DNA of 64,000 nt, taken from assembly GCA_017447745.1 (NCBI GenBank), contig JAFSMW010000148.1, positions 1-64,000 on the forward strand, written 5' to 3'. The DNA is from Thermoguttaceae bacterium. GTDB taxonomy: Bacteria; Planctomycetota; Planctomycetia; Pirellulales; Thermoguttaceae. Position 1 is the stretch's first letter. Every line of letters begins with the position of its first letter. This document shows positions 21,482 through 30,118 of the stretch, in pieces. The notes under the pieces were generated by a model, which saw nothing but the letters and a program-made list of their open reading frames with translations, did no database searches and was not told the DNA's origin. The translations under genes and the position numbers were made by a program.

Positions 21482-23164
21482 ATGTCTTTTCGCGCGGAAG
21501 CGCGGACTGGGAGCGGCGCCTCGCCGTCTTCTCACTCCTCACTCCTCACTCCTCACTCGCAACCCTTTTTTTATTCAATAATCATATTTATAATCGCCTT
21601 TGTTCTGCTCAACGTAACCGGTAAACGGATTCCGTTGTGCTGGGACGAAGGCGATTCTCTTTGGCGGGCTGAACAGATTGAACTTTGGCTTGGGTTAAAA
21701 GACGCGCCAGCTTCCGCGAAGCCAACCGCTGATTCTTTACCGTATATTACGTATTCGGAAGGACACCCCGCTTTTTACGGGATTCTGGCGGCGTCTGGAG
21801 ACGTTTTAGGACGATTCGTTCCCGACGCAGGGTTCAGAACTCTTTTTTATCTCTTTTATGCTTTTGCGATTGCCGCAGTGTTTGGAAAACTGCTTCGGCG
21901 TTACCCGACAACCATCGCGCCTTCAATGATTGCAGCGTCGAGCATGATTCTCATACCGCGTCTGTACTGTCACGCTCATTTTGCCGTCAACGACTCGATA
22001 TTAACGTCCTGCTGGGTTTTGGCGTGGGTTTTCTTTACGGAAGAGGAAAAGCCGCGATCGGTGTGGCATGCGATTCCATTTGGTTTTTTTTGGGGCTTGA
22101 CGATGGCGTCGAAGTTCACCGGCTGGCTGGCGATTCCCTGCTTTGCCGCGGTCTGGCTATTCCATAGGAATTGTAAGCTGTTTTTGTATTTATTAGCGGG
22201 ATTTGTCGTTGCCGCGCTGACGTTTTATATCGTCAATCCGCCTTTGTGGTCTAATCCGATTGGAGGAATGTGCGAATTCTTTTCTCGCAATCTGGGACGG
22301 GAAGAAACGTTCAATTTGACGGGATACTTTTTCGGACGCCTGTATAATGTAACATATTCGCTGCCGTGGTACAATACAACAGTTTGGATTCTGATAACCA
22401 TTCCGGTTGGAATATTGGCGCTCGTCTTTCTTGGATTTGGAGAATTGTGGCGAAATCGTCAAATGCTGTTTATTCAGAGCTTGATTCTTAACGCCGCTGT
22501 TTTACCAATTGTTCGGGCGCTGCCTCACGTTCCGGCTCACGACAACGAACGGCTGTTTATTACAGCGTTCGCGTTTCTGGCGATAATCGCCGGGGTGGGA
22601 ACGCTGACGCTCAAACGGCTTCTTTCCCGGCTTCCTGAATTTCGCCGTCGATTTGTTTACGTTAGTTTGATAAGCGTCGTATTTCTCGGATCGTTGAGCA
22701 GTTGGATTATTTACGCACCGCATTGGCTGTCGTATTACAATCTGACGGTTGGAGGGCTTCCCGGCGCGTATCGATTGGGACTGGAGCCGACGTACTGGTG
22801 GACGGACCTGGACGATTCTGTTCTAAACTGGATTAACGAAAACAGCCAGCCGGGAGAGAAAGTTCAATTTCAGCTTTGTTCACGATACAATTTAAATATA
22901 TTGATTCGCGAAAAGAAACTTCGAGTCAATTACGCGTCTGCTGCGCCGGGACGCTATCGCTGGTACGTCATGCAGACGCGTCCGAGCGTTATGAATAAAC
23001 GGGACTGGCATTTTGCACAAACGCAAACTCCGGCGCATACTGTCACAATACCGTTTTCCGGTACTGGTCCGTGGAATCTGAGTTCTGTTCCTCTCATTCG
23101 CATTTACGACTTAAATGCTTATAGCGAAGAAGAGGGCGGCGAAAAGCCGTTGCGAGGCAACTAA
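21482..23164 (+). CDS. GT39-like (PMT/ArnT-type) membrane glycosyltransferase
   Basis: Integral membrane protein with about a dozen hydrophobic segments. The first is followed by CWDEGDSLWRAEQI, the acidic first-loop motif of polyprenyl-phosphate-dependent glycosyltransferases, and then SEGHPAFYGIL, typical of the same superfamily. It probably transfers a sugar from a lipid carrier to protein or glycan on the outer face of the membrane; donor and acceptor are unknown. The start at 21482 is preferred because GGGAG lies 7 bases upstream. An in-frame ATG at 21371 would add 37 low-complexity residues. Even the shorter form has an odd Ser/His-rich leader encoded by a heptamer repeat (21531-21560) just before the first membrane helix. 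It starts about 140 bp after the giant gene and may be co-transcribed with it. Confidence 0.85.
   Translation: MSFRAEARTGSGASPSSHSSLLTPHSQPFFYSIIIFIIAFVLLNVTGKRIPLCWDEGDSLWRAEQIELWLGLKDAPASAKPTADSLPYITYSEGHPAFYGILAASGDVLGRFVPDAGFRTLFYLFYAFAIAAVFGKLLRRYPTTIAPSMIAASSMILIPRLYCHAHFAVNDSILTSCWVLAWVFFTEEEKPRSVWHAIPFGFFWGLTMASKFTGWLAIPCFAAVWLFHRNCKLFLYLLAGFVVAALTFYIVNPPLWSNPIGGMCEFFSRNLGREETFNLTGYFFGRLYNVTYSLPWYNTTVWILITIPVGILALVFLGFGELWRNRQMLFIQSLILNAAVLPIVRALPHVPAHDNERLFITAFAFLAIIAGVGTLTLKRLLSRLPEFRRRFVYVSLISVVFLGSLSSWIIYAPHWLSYYNLTVGGLPGAYRLGLEPTYWWTDLDDSVLNWINENSQPGEKVQFQLCSRYNLNILIREKKLRVNYASAAPGRYRWYVMQTRPSVMNKRDWHFAQTQTPAHTVTIPFSGTGPWNLSSVPLIRIYDLNAYSEEEGGEKPLRGN
21531..21560. repeat. Heptamer tandem repeat inside coding sequence
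   Basis: About four imperfect copies of the 7-mer TCACTCC. They encode a Ser/His/Leu/Thr-rich stretch ahead of the first membrane helix of the glycosyltransferase. The repeat is of the same style as the intergenic heptamer arrays elsewhere in the window. Confidence 0.8.
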
Positions 23165-23689
23165 GGGCTTATTATTTGTTTTTTTGCGAAAACACAAAAA
23201 AACAGAAATACGTTTATCTTCATATTGAGGGCTTGTCCGTTCTGGTAAAAAGCTAAAATCGTTCCCAATTTTTTGTTTGAAAATGGATTTAACCGGGGAA
23301 TCCAGGCGTTTGACAGCGTCATTTTCGCGCAATTCTGTCGAATATAAATCATTATTTTATAAACAGATAAGTACATTTCAAAAAAGTTGTTTAAAATTAT
23401 TTAAATTTATCGTAACATTTTTTTAAGTTAAATGTTTCAGATTGCACAAAACTTGGAGCTAATCAGGTTCAGAATATCAGAAAGAATCATTTAGTTTTTT
23501 AACTACCCCTTGTAGTTGATATACTATATTATGAATGATGGTAAATAATCCCTATTTTGGCATTTTCAAAAAGATTATGCAACGTATGAGAGATCTCAAC
23601 CGTTATTTAATGAATAGAAAGTTTGTTTACTCTCAGATTTTGTTAGAGCGTTTTTTTGTTTTACTAACCTTTTTATAAAGGAATCAATT
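23165..23689. other. AT-rich intergenic region with a small palindrome
   Basis: 525 bases with no convincing gene on either strand. AACTAC (23501-23506) and GTAGTT (23512-23517) form an inverted repeat directly before TATACT (23520-23525), a plausible -10 box, so the palindrome could be an operator for the downstream island. No good -35 is visible. An AAAGGA ribosome-binding site sits just before the ATG at 23690. Confidence 0.35.
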
Positions 23690-24187
23690 ATGAAAAAGCA
23701 GATCCTTACTATCGGTTTAATTTTTGTCATCGCGCTGACAGGCGGTTTTGTTCAGGCAAATGGACAAAAGCAAAGCCAGAAGCAGAATGTTGTCGTTCAG
23801 GAAGTTGTCGAACAAACTCAGTCCAAACCTATACAGAAACAAACTCAGTCCAAACCTATACAGAAACAAACTCAGTCCAAACCTACACAGAAACAAACTC
23901 AGTCCAAACCCGCTCAGAAGCAGGAACAGGCGCAGTCCAAGCCCGCTCAGAAACCAGCACAGAAGCCAGCACAGAAGCCAGCACAGAAGCCCGCTCAAGC
24001 TCAGAAGCCAGCTCAGAAACCGGCTCAGAAGCCGACTCAAGCTCAAAAGCCCGCACAAAAGCCCGTTCAGAAACCCGCTCAGAAATCGCCGTTACTGAAG
24101 GATGCCTTTGATGAGGATATTCCTGAAGCTCCGGCTCCCGCGCCTGCAACTCAGCAGAACAGAGATGGCGGTTGGTTGATTCGGTAA
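23690..24187 (+). CDS. Exported Gln/Lys/Pro-rich repeat protein
   Basis: 165 residues. A clear signal peptide (MKKQ, hydrophobic core, cleavage probably near QANG) is followed by repeats: first QTQSKPIQK-type units of 9 residues, then PAQK units of 4 residues. By hand count about 37 residues are Gln and 25 are Lys. A short acidic/Pro-Ala tail ends in GGWLIR. No enzymatic domain is present; the composition suggests an extended, disordered, highly polar polypeptide. The next gene encodes a transglutaminase-family protein, whose known chemistry links Gln to Lys side chains, so this protein may be its substrate (inference from composition and adjacency). It could instead be a periplasmic or cell-wall spacer. 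Confidence 0.85.
   Translation: MKKQILTIGLIFVIALTGGFVQANGQKQSQKQNVVVQEVVEQTQSKPIQKQTQSKPIQKQTQSKPTQKQTQSKPAQKQEQAQSKPAQKPAQKPAQKPAQKPAQAQKPAQKPAQKPTQAQKPAQKPVQKPAQKSPLLKDAFDEDIPEAPAPAPATQQNRDGGWLIR
23811..24084 (+). repeat. Coding tandem repeats, 27-bp then 12-bp units
   Basis: Four 27-bp units begin at 23811, 23838, 23865 and 23892 with few substitutions. From about 23941 on there are 12-bp units encoding PAQK. The near-identity of units 1-3 suggests recent expansion. The repeats are coding and contiguous, without spacers, so this is not a CRISPR array. Confidence 0.85.
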
Positions 24188-24209
24188 ACATCAGGAGGAA
24201 TGAAGAACG

Positions 24210-25658
24210 ATGCGCCATTTAACGTTTATAATTTTTGTATTGTGTTTTGGACTTGTGCTGCAGTCTTCTCAACCAGCGAATGGTTTTGAAGAATCCGCAC
24301 GTTCCTAAAAAAGCGTTTGGTCTGGATATTGGTGGCCGTTGCGCCGAGGTGAAATAGTAGCGCCATTATCCAAATACGACAAACAGACAGGAAAAAAGTC
24401 GGCAGAGTGGGAGAAGAAGAACAATCCTGCTGGTTCTGAAGTTCCTCAATGGTTTGGATACTGTCATGCATGGTCAGCTTCAACTGTTCTTGAAAACGAA
24501 CCGAAACAAGTCCTTCAATCCGGTTCACAAAGTTTGACGGTTGGAGATCAGAAAGGTCTCTTGGCAATCATTCACGCTGATGACGATGCCGAATTTGTCG
24601 GTACGCGTTACGAAGCGGGCGGCGATTTCGCCGACGTTGAACCGACTGCGCTTTGGAGCGCTCTGAAGACCTATATTAAAGAAAAGGGCGTGCCGATAGT
24701 GGCAGATATTGAACCCGGCGAGCCGGTTTGGAATTATCCGGTTTACGCCTATAGAACCAAACTGATTCCCCGAGGCAATAAGGGATTCGGAACCATTGAA
24801 ATCTGGTTTGCGGACGATGCTGTCGGCAAGGATTTTGTCGGACTGAAGGCCTTGTATAAAAAGTACACATTCGAGCTGCAACTCGACGCAAACGGCAATC
24901 CCGTGATGGGATCCGGCAAGTGGACCGGGAGAAGCGTCAAGGATCATCCAGATTTTCTGTGGTATCCGACTTGTACAAAGCCTGAAAATCCAGAGGTTGA
25001 GACTGCCCAGGTTAAAAGAATGCTTCGTTGCGCGCCTCCCACTCCTCCGACGCCAACCACTCCGACTCCGCCGCCGACTCCGGAAATCCCTGCAATTACG
25101 CCTTCAGAACTTGTAAACCTGATTGCGGATCAGACTTCAGATTTTATGCTGGATATTACGGTGGATAAATTTGACGGTGGAATGTACGACATCGGCGAGA
25201 AAATCTCGGTATTTGGTAAAAGTGATAAAAGCGGTTATCTTTATCTCATCGGCATTTCACCAAAGGGAGGTTTGACCGTTTTATATCCGCAGAATGGAGA
25301 TAACAACAAAGTCCAGGCGGGACAAGATTTCACAATTCCAGATCCTAATTCAAGGTATTCGTTTTCAATAGCTTCGCTGCCAGGAAAGTATCGAGTGAAG
25401 GCGATTGTAACTGATAAACCTTTGGTTATCGGCGGTTGGGATCAGGAAACGAGCTCGTTAACGCGAACCAAATCTGGCAGTTTGGCAATGGATATTTCAA
25501 ACTTCCGTTGGAGTCCAACAACCACGGATACGGCTCAAAGCGATGTTTGCGAGCTTATGACCAAACGCGTTGGAAATGAAGGCGACTCTGTCAAAAAACG
25601 GTTCAATTTGAAGCAATTTGCTCAAGATGAAGTCGTATTTATTGTTAAACCCAAGTAG
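24210..25658 (+). pseudogene. Transglutaminase-elicitor-type protein with DUF4384, interrupted by an in-frame stop
   Basis: An ATG at 24210, 10 bases after AGGAGGA, opens a signal peptide (MRHLTFIIFV...). After 32 codons there is TAA (24306-24308), and the same frame continues uninterrupted to 25658. Just after the stop comes WSGYWWPLRRG, then PLSKYD, W-F-GYCHAW with candidate catalytic Cys at 24462, VWNYPV (24726-24743), which resembles the Pep-13 signature VWNQPV of Phytophthora GP42 transglutaminase, and HPDFLWYP with His at 24945. This fits the TGase_elicitor family. A Thr/Pro linker (about 25036-25090) leads to a DUF4384-like domain (GYLYLIGISPKGGLTVLYP). Without readthrough, only an internal TTG at 24339 could start the rest, without export signal and within the domain. 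Either a recent nonsense mutation or recoding. Confidence 0.75.
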
Positions 25659-25677
25659 TAATTGTGAAAGGTAAATA

Positions 25678-27210
25678 ATGAAAAAATTGGCATTTTTGAC
25701 GTTTGCAGCGCTTCTTTTTGTTTCGGCGTCGGTTGCGTTTGCTCAAACCAGAAACGTTGTTGTTGAACCTGGATCAATCCTCCCCCAGTCTTTCTACGTG
25801 AATGTTTCGGTTGATCATGAAAATCGGGTTTATCAGTAAGGCGAACTCATGACAGTAACTGTCAACGCTAACAAACCTGGTTATTTGTACCTGTTCTATA
25901 CAGATGCCAGCGGACACGTTACGCTTCTGTTTCCGAACGCTTACCACAGAGATAATCATATTGAAGCAAATACAAAGGTAGTCGTTCCGAACTCCAATAT
26001 GAATTTTAAGCTTCGAACAGCCGCTCCGTTTGGAAAAGAATACCTTCAGGCAATTGTTTCTCTCAAACCGATTAATATTCAGTCGGTTTCGGGATAGCAG
26101 GGCGATAAGTCTCTGTACACGTTTAACAACGATGAGTTGGACGGCGTGAGATCATTGATGGACGGATATCGCGGCATGGTTGTTGAAGGGACTTCTGGCG
26201 CTGATGGAATAACGGTTCCTTCGATAAGCCAAAGAGAAGGCATGGCGGAGTACACGATTGAAATTAATACGTATCCAAAAGGACAGGTTCCTCAGACTCA
26301 AAAGGCGCGACGCTTTTTTGTCGGGATTGGTCTGTCGAAGTATAATGATCGACGCATCCACAGTCTTCCCGCTTGTGAAAAAGACGTTATAGAGATGACT
26401 CGTTTCTTTAGAAACAGCCCTGCTGTGAACAGCGACGATGTTTTATTGCTCCTCAACGAGAAGGCAACAAAAGAGAATATTCGTAAACTCTTTTTCGATG
26501 TTCTGCCGAAATTTACAAAGCCGGGCGATGAAGTAATTATCTTCTGGACTGGACACGGCGCGCGTTGTGCAGATACGGATGGCGACGAAAAAGACGGTTT
26601 CGATGAAACTCTTATCCTGTACGACTCTGTTGCAACGGATCCGAAAACCCAGGTTACGGACGACGAGTTCGGTCGTTGGGCGCAGAACCTTTCATGTCGA
26701 AAAGTGTTGTTCATCCTTGACACATGTCACAGCGGTGGAATGGCGGAAAACGCCAAAGGCATTGGCGATGCATTCGGTAACGCCCCCGCTGGCAACAGCA
26801 GCCTCAAGAATGGGTTCCAACCCGACAGTCTTAGTTCATTCGGCAGCCCCCTGCCTTCTGACAGCGACGATTCCAACAAGAGCGTCGACAGCGACCCGAG
26901 TTATAACTTTGACTTTGGTTTGGATGAATGCTGCTCAGTAAAGGATCTTGGACAGGCGAATCTTTCCGTTATTACTTCCAGCGCCAAAACTGAACCTTCG
27001 CTTGTTATGAGAGAAAAGGAATTCAGCGTCATGACCTGGTTTATTCTGGAAGAACTGAGAGGTCAATCCGGGATTACTCACAAACAGCTTTTTGAAAGAA
27101 TTAAACCAAAGGTTTCCAAATACGTAGAGGAAAACTATAGCGATTGCTCCCTTGGACAAAGCGTTTCTTTCCAGGAAGGTTTTGCCCAACCGATGATTGT
27201 TAATCCGTAA
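25678..27210 (+). pseudogene. DUF4384-caspase (C14) protein with two in-frame stops
   Basis: ATG 25678 starts a signal peptide (MKKLAFLTFAALLFVSASVAFA). The frame is stopped by TAA at 25837-25839 and TAG at 26095-26097, yet continues without any indel to 27210. Between the stops is a DUF4384-like domain (GYLYLFYTDASGHVTLLFPN), related to that of the preceding gene. After the second stop is an intact caspase-like peptidase: RFFVGIGLSKYND, catalytic His in WTGHGA (His codon 26554), catalytic Cys in LDTCHSGG (Cys codon 26725), and Asp-rich loops. The caspase part could be translated from TTG 26137, but no ribosome-binding site is evident and it would stay in the cytoplasm. It begins 19 bases after the transglutaminase gene, so the two probably formed an operon. 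Confidence 0.78.
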
Positions 27211-27324
27211 TCAAAACGGATTTTCCGACAAACGCCCGTCCGGCAGCGTTAAACTCATCAGTTTTACTAACCCGGACGTGTATTTGCCTATGGCGTTCTA
27301 ACATTGAAACAAGGAGAATATTCG

Positions 27325-27609
27325 ATGAAACGTTTTATTGCAGCGCTTGCCGCTGTAACATTTAGCGCCTCGCTGTTCCTGACGGCTGGATGCGACTTTA
27401 AAATTCCAGGTCTGAATTCGACGCAAGAGCAAACGGAAGAAGAGTCGAAAGGGAAAAGCGATGGAAAAGGAAAGTTTGAAATGACCGAGGAAGTTCCACC
27501 GGCTCCCGGCGACGAACAATTCATCTCCCAGAAACAGGATCAGAAACAGCCTCAAAAACAGAGCCAAAAACAGAGTCAAAAGCAGGATCAAAAGCAGGAT
27601 CAAAAATAA
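27325..27609 (+). CDS. Small lipoprotein with Gln/Lys tail
   Basis: 94 residues. The start at 27325 is preferred for its AAGGAG site and because it gives a proper lipoprotein signal (MKRFIAALAAV...) with lipobox LTAGC. The mature part is short and acidic, then Pro-rich, and ends in QKQDQK-like repeats, mirroring the Gln/Lys repeats of the protein at 23690. It is probably anchored to a membrane by its lipidated Cys with the Gln/Lys tail exposed. Inference: a membrane attachment point for transglutaminase crosslinking. No known domain was recognised. Confidence 0.8.
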   Translation: MKRFIAALAAVTFSASLFLTAGCDFKIPGLNSTQEQTEEESKGKSDGKGKFEMTEEVPPAPGDEQFISQKQDQKQPQKQSQKQSQKQDQKQDQK

Positions 27610-27832
27610 AGGTTCATCCGCTGCATGTATGCCAATTATTTTCATAGTGGTAAGTTTTTAACGCTAAGCGTCAGGATGTGATGCCTTTCACTTATTGCTG
27701 ACCACTTACCACTATTTCTTTTATCTGGGCGCTTTCCACCGCAAAATGACCAAAGGAAACGTACTGCGTTCGTTTAATCCCCACGGGTTTATACCTGCGA
27801 CTCGTATGAATTGTTCGCCTGGTTGCCGTCTT

Positions 27833-30079
27833 TTATTTTCCCTTGATTGGAATGTATTTTCCTGGTTTGAGCATAACGCTTTCAACCGCCTGAACAGCCT
27901 GATTGTGCAGGATTTCCTGAGCGCAGACCGGTTCTCCAGTTGGATTGACGCGTTTCCAGACGCCGTTTTTGTCGAGCGTGTGCCGTTTCTGGTTGTCGGA
28001 GAAATACAGCTTGAGCATTTCGATTAAACGCACGCGGATTTTGTCGTCCAGAACAGGGAAAATCGTTTCCATGCGCGTTTCCAAATTTCGAACCATCAGG
28101 TCGGCAGAGGACAGGAACACTTCCGGATGTCCGCCGTTTTTGAAATAGTAAATTCGAGCGTGTTCCAGATAGCGTCCAACAATGGAGGAAACGCGAATGT
28201 TTTCCGACAGCTTTTTTACTCCCGGTTTGAGACAGCAAATTCCTCGAACGTTGATGTCGATTTTAACGCCTTTTTGAGACGCGTTATAAAGAGCTTCGAT
28301 AATATCCGGATGTTCCAGTGAGTTGCATTTGAGCATAATATGCCCAGGCTGAGCGTGACTCGACTGGTCGATTTCCTGCTGAATTAGATCGAGAATTCTC
28401 TGTCGAAGCAGGTGCGGCTCGACGGTGAGGTATTTCCAGCCGACGGTTTCTGAATCTCCGGAAAGGATATTGAAAAACGCCGCCAGGTCGCTGACAATGC
28501 CCGGGTCTGCGGTGAGTATTCCCAAGTCAGAATAGATTTTAGCGGTTTTGTCGTTATAATTCCCGGTTGCCAAGTGAGCGTACCGTCGAATGCGTCCGTT
28601 TTCTCGTCGAACAACCAGCAGGGCTTTTGCGTGAGTTTTCAGCCCAACGATGCCGTAGATGACGTTGCAGCCGGCGTTTTCCAACCGTCGCGCCCATTGA
28701 ACGTTTTGCGATTCGTCGAATCGGGCTCGCAATTCGACTAAAACTGTAACTTCTTTTCCGTTGAGGGCGGCGGTTTCCAAGGCTTTGACGATGGGGGATT
28801 TCCCGCTGGTGCGATAGAGAGTCTGCTTGATTGCCAGCACGTCCGGGTCTTGAGCGGCTCGTTCGAGAAACTGAACGACGGGATCAAACTTTTCGTAGGG
28901 CAAAGACAGCAAAATGTCTTTGTGGCGAATGGTTTCCCACATGTCCTGATTTTCAGACGCGTCGAGCAAATCGCGTGGAATTTGCGGTTCCCAATCCGGA
29001 TCGCGGTAGTTGTCAAAAACCGACATCCCAGACAACGTAAACAAGGACTTGGCGTCCAGAAGCCCGTCGACGTCAAAAACGAATTCGTCTTGAACGTTGA
29101 GCGTCTTTGCCAGCCATGAACGAATGTTTGCCGGGGCAGTAGAGGAAATCTCCAGTCGAACGGCGTTTCGGCTGCGTCGTTCAACTACCGCCTCTTCAAT
29201 GGAAACGGTAAGGTCGACAATTTCGTCGAAGTCCGTTCCCAAGGGATTGTCACAGACGCGAATGTCGGCGTCGCGCGTTATGCGAAATACGGCGCTGGAA
29301 TTGACATTGCATCCCGGGAAAAGCGAACCGATGTTCACCTGAATAATGTCGTCAATCAGTGCGTATTCCTGGACGTCTTTTCCGGAAGGAAGCTTGAGAA
29401 AACGCGGCAGCAGTTTGGGAATGGGCACGACGTCAATATGAGACGTTGACGAATTTCCTTCTTCTGCCGGCTTGGCGTTTGGATTATAGATTTCTTCCAG
29501 CGTCTTTCCTTCAGCGATGAGCTTTCTTTCAAGGCTGGCTTGTTTTGCAATAGACGCCTTTTTCATTCCCGTCAATTCGACAGCGACAACAAGCTGCAAT
29601 CCGGGAATGGTTGGCGCAAGCCCTTCTTCTGAAAAGTCCTCAAACGCCAACGGCGTAAGAATTGGCAATACGCTGTCTCGAAAATAGCTGTAAACAAAAT
29701 CCTGTTGGTCATAAGACCAGTCGCTTGGCGGAAGGATGGTTAAGCCCGCCTTTTGAGCGTCTTTGAGAGCGGACTCGATGGCGTCTGACTGATCCTGAAC
29801 CATTTTTTTGGCTCTGACGCTGATTGCGTCCAACTGCTGAGACGGCGTCATGCCGGCGCGGTCTTTTGATCGGGAACCGGCTTTTTTTTGCTGCATTAAA
29901 CCGGCGACGCGAATCATAAAGAATTCGTCCAGATTGGAACTGACGATGGCAAGAAACTTCATTCGTTCTGCCAGCGGATTTGTCGAACTGAGTCCTTCGT
30001 CGAGAACTCGCTGGTTGAATTCCAGCCAGCTTAATTCTCTGTTAATAAACCTATCTGAATTATCAGGAGTTTTTGCCAT
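27833..30079 (-). CDS. ppk1: Polyphosphate kinase 1
   Basis: Makes and degrades inorganic polyphosphate from ATP through a phosphohistidine. The 748 residues match the usual length. The N-terminus reads RFINRELSWLEFNQRVL and SSNLDEFFMIRVAG, both hallmarks of PPK1. GLKTHAKALLVVRR contains the active-site His region, followed by HLATGNYND and, near the C-terminus, ARIYYFKNGG and FLSSADLMVRNLETR. The PP2C phosphatase gene lies 39 bases upstream on the same strand, so the two may form a signalling or phosphate-related operon. Confidence 0.97.
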   Translation of the reverse strand: MAKTPDNSDRFINRELSWLEFNQRVLDEGLSSTNPLAERMKFLAIVSSNLDEFFMIRVAGLMQQKKAGSRSKDRAGMTPSQQLDAISVRAKKMVQDQSDAIESALKDAQKAGLTILPPSDWSYDQQDFVYSYFRDSVLPILTPLAFEDFSEEGLAPTIPGLQLVVAVELTGMKKASIAKQASLERKLIAEGKTLEEIYNPNAKPAEEGNSSTSHIDVVPIPKLLPRFLKLPSGKDVQEYALIDDIIQVNIGSLFPGCNVNSSAVFRITRDADIRVCDNPLGTDFDEIVDLTVSIEEAVVERRSRNAVRLEISSTAPANIRSWLAKTLNVQDEFVFDVDGLLDAKSLFTLSGMSVFDNYRDPDWEPQIPRDLLDASENQDMWETIRHKDILLSLPYEKFDPVVQFLERAAQDPDVLAIKQTLYRTSGKSPIVKALETAALNGKEVTVLVELRARFDESQNVQWARRLENAGCNVIYGIVGLKTHAKALLVVRRENGRIRRYAHLATGNYNDKTAKIYSDLGILTADPGIVSDLAAFFNILSGDSETVGWKYLTVEPHLLRQRILDLIQQEIDQSSHAQPGHIMLKCNSLEHPDIIEALYNASQKGVKIDINVRGICCLKPGVKKLSENIRVSSIVGRYLEHARIYYFKNGGHPEVFLSSADLMVRNLETRMETIFPVLDDKIRVRLIEMLKLYFSDNQKRHTLDKNGVWKRVNPTGEPVCAQEILHNQAVQAVESVMLKPGKYIPIKGK

Positions 30080-30118
30080 GGTTATTAAAAATGAGGAATA
30101 TTAAATTCCATTTGTATT

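Noticed and set aside
23165-23400. Short minus-strand frames after the glycosyltransferase
   Set aside because: Low-complexity products, partly overlapping the upstream gene, no ribosome-binding site and no recognisable feature.
23811-24084. Regular repeats suggestive of a CRISPR array
   Set aside because: Units are contiguous without spacers, in frame, and encode the Gln/Lys/Pro repeats of an exported protein.
24306-26097. Genome-wide reassignment of TAA or TAG to sense
   Set aside because: Many genes here end normally at TAA or TAG at family-typical lengths (for example the giant gene, rpmF, fabF and acpP), so a general code change does not fit.
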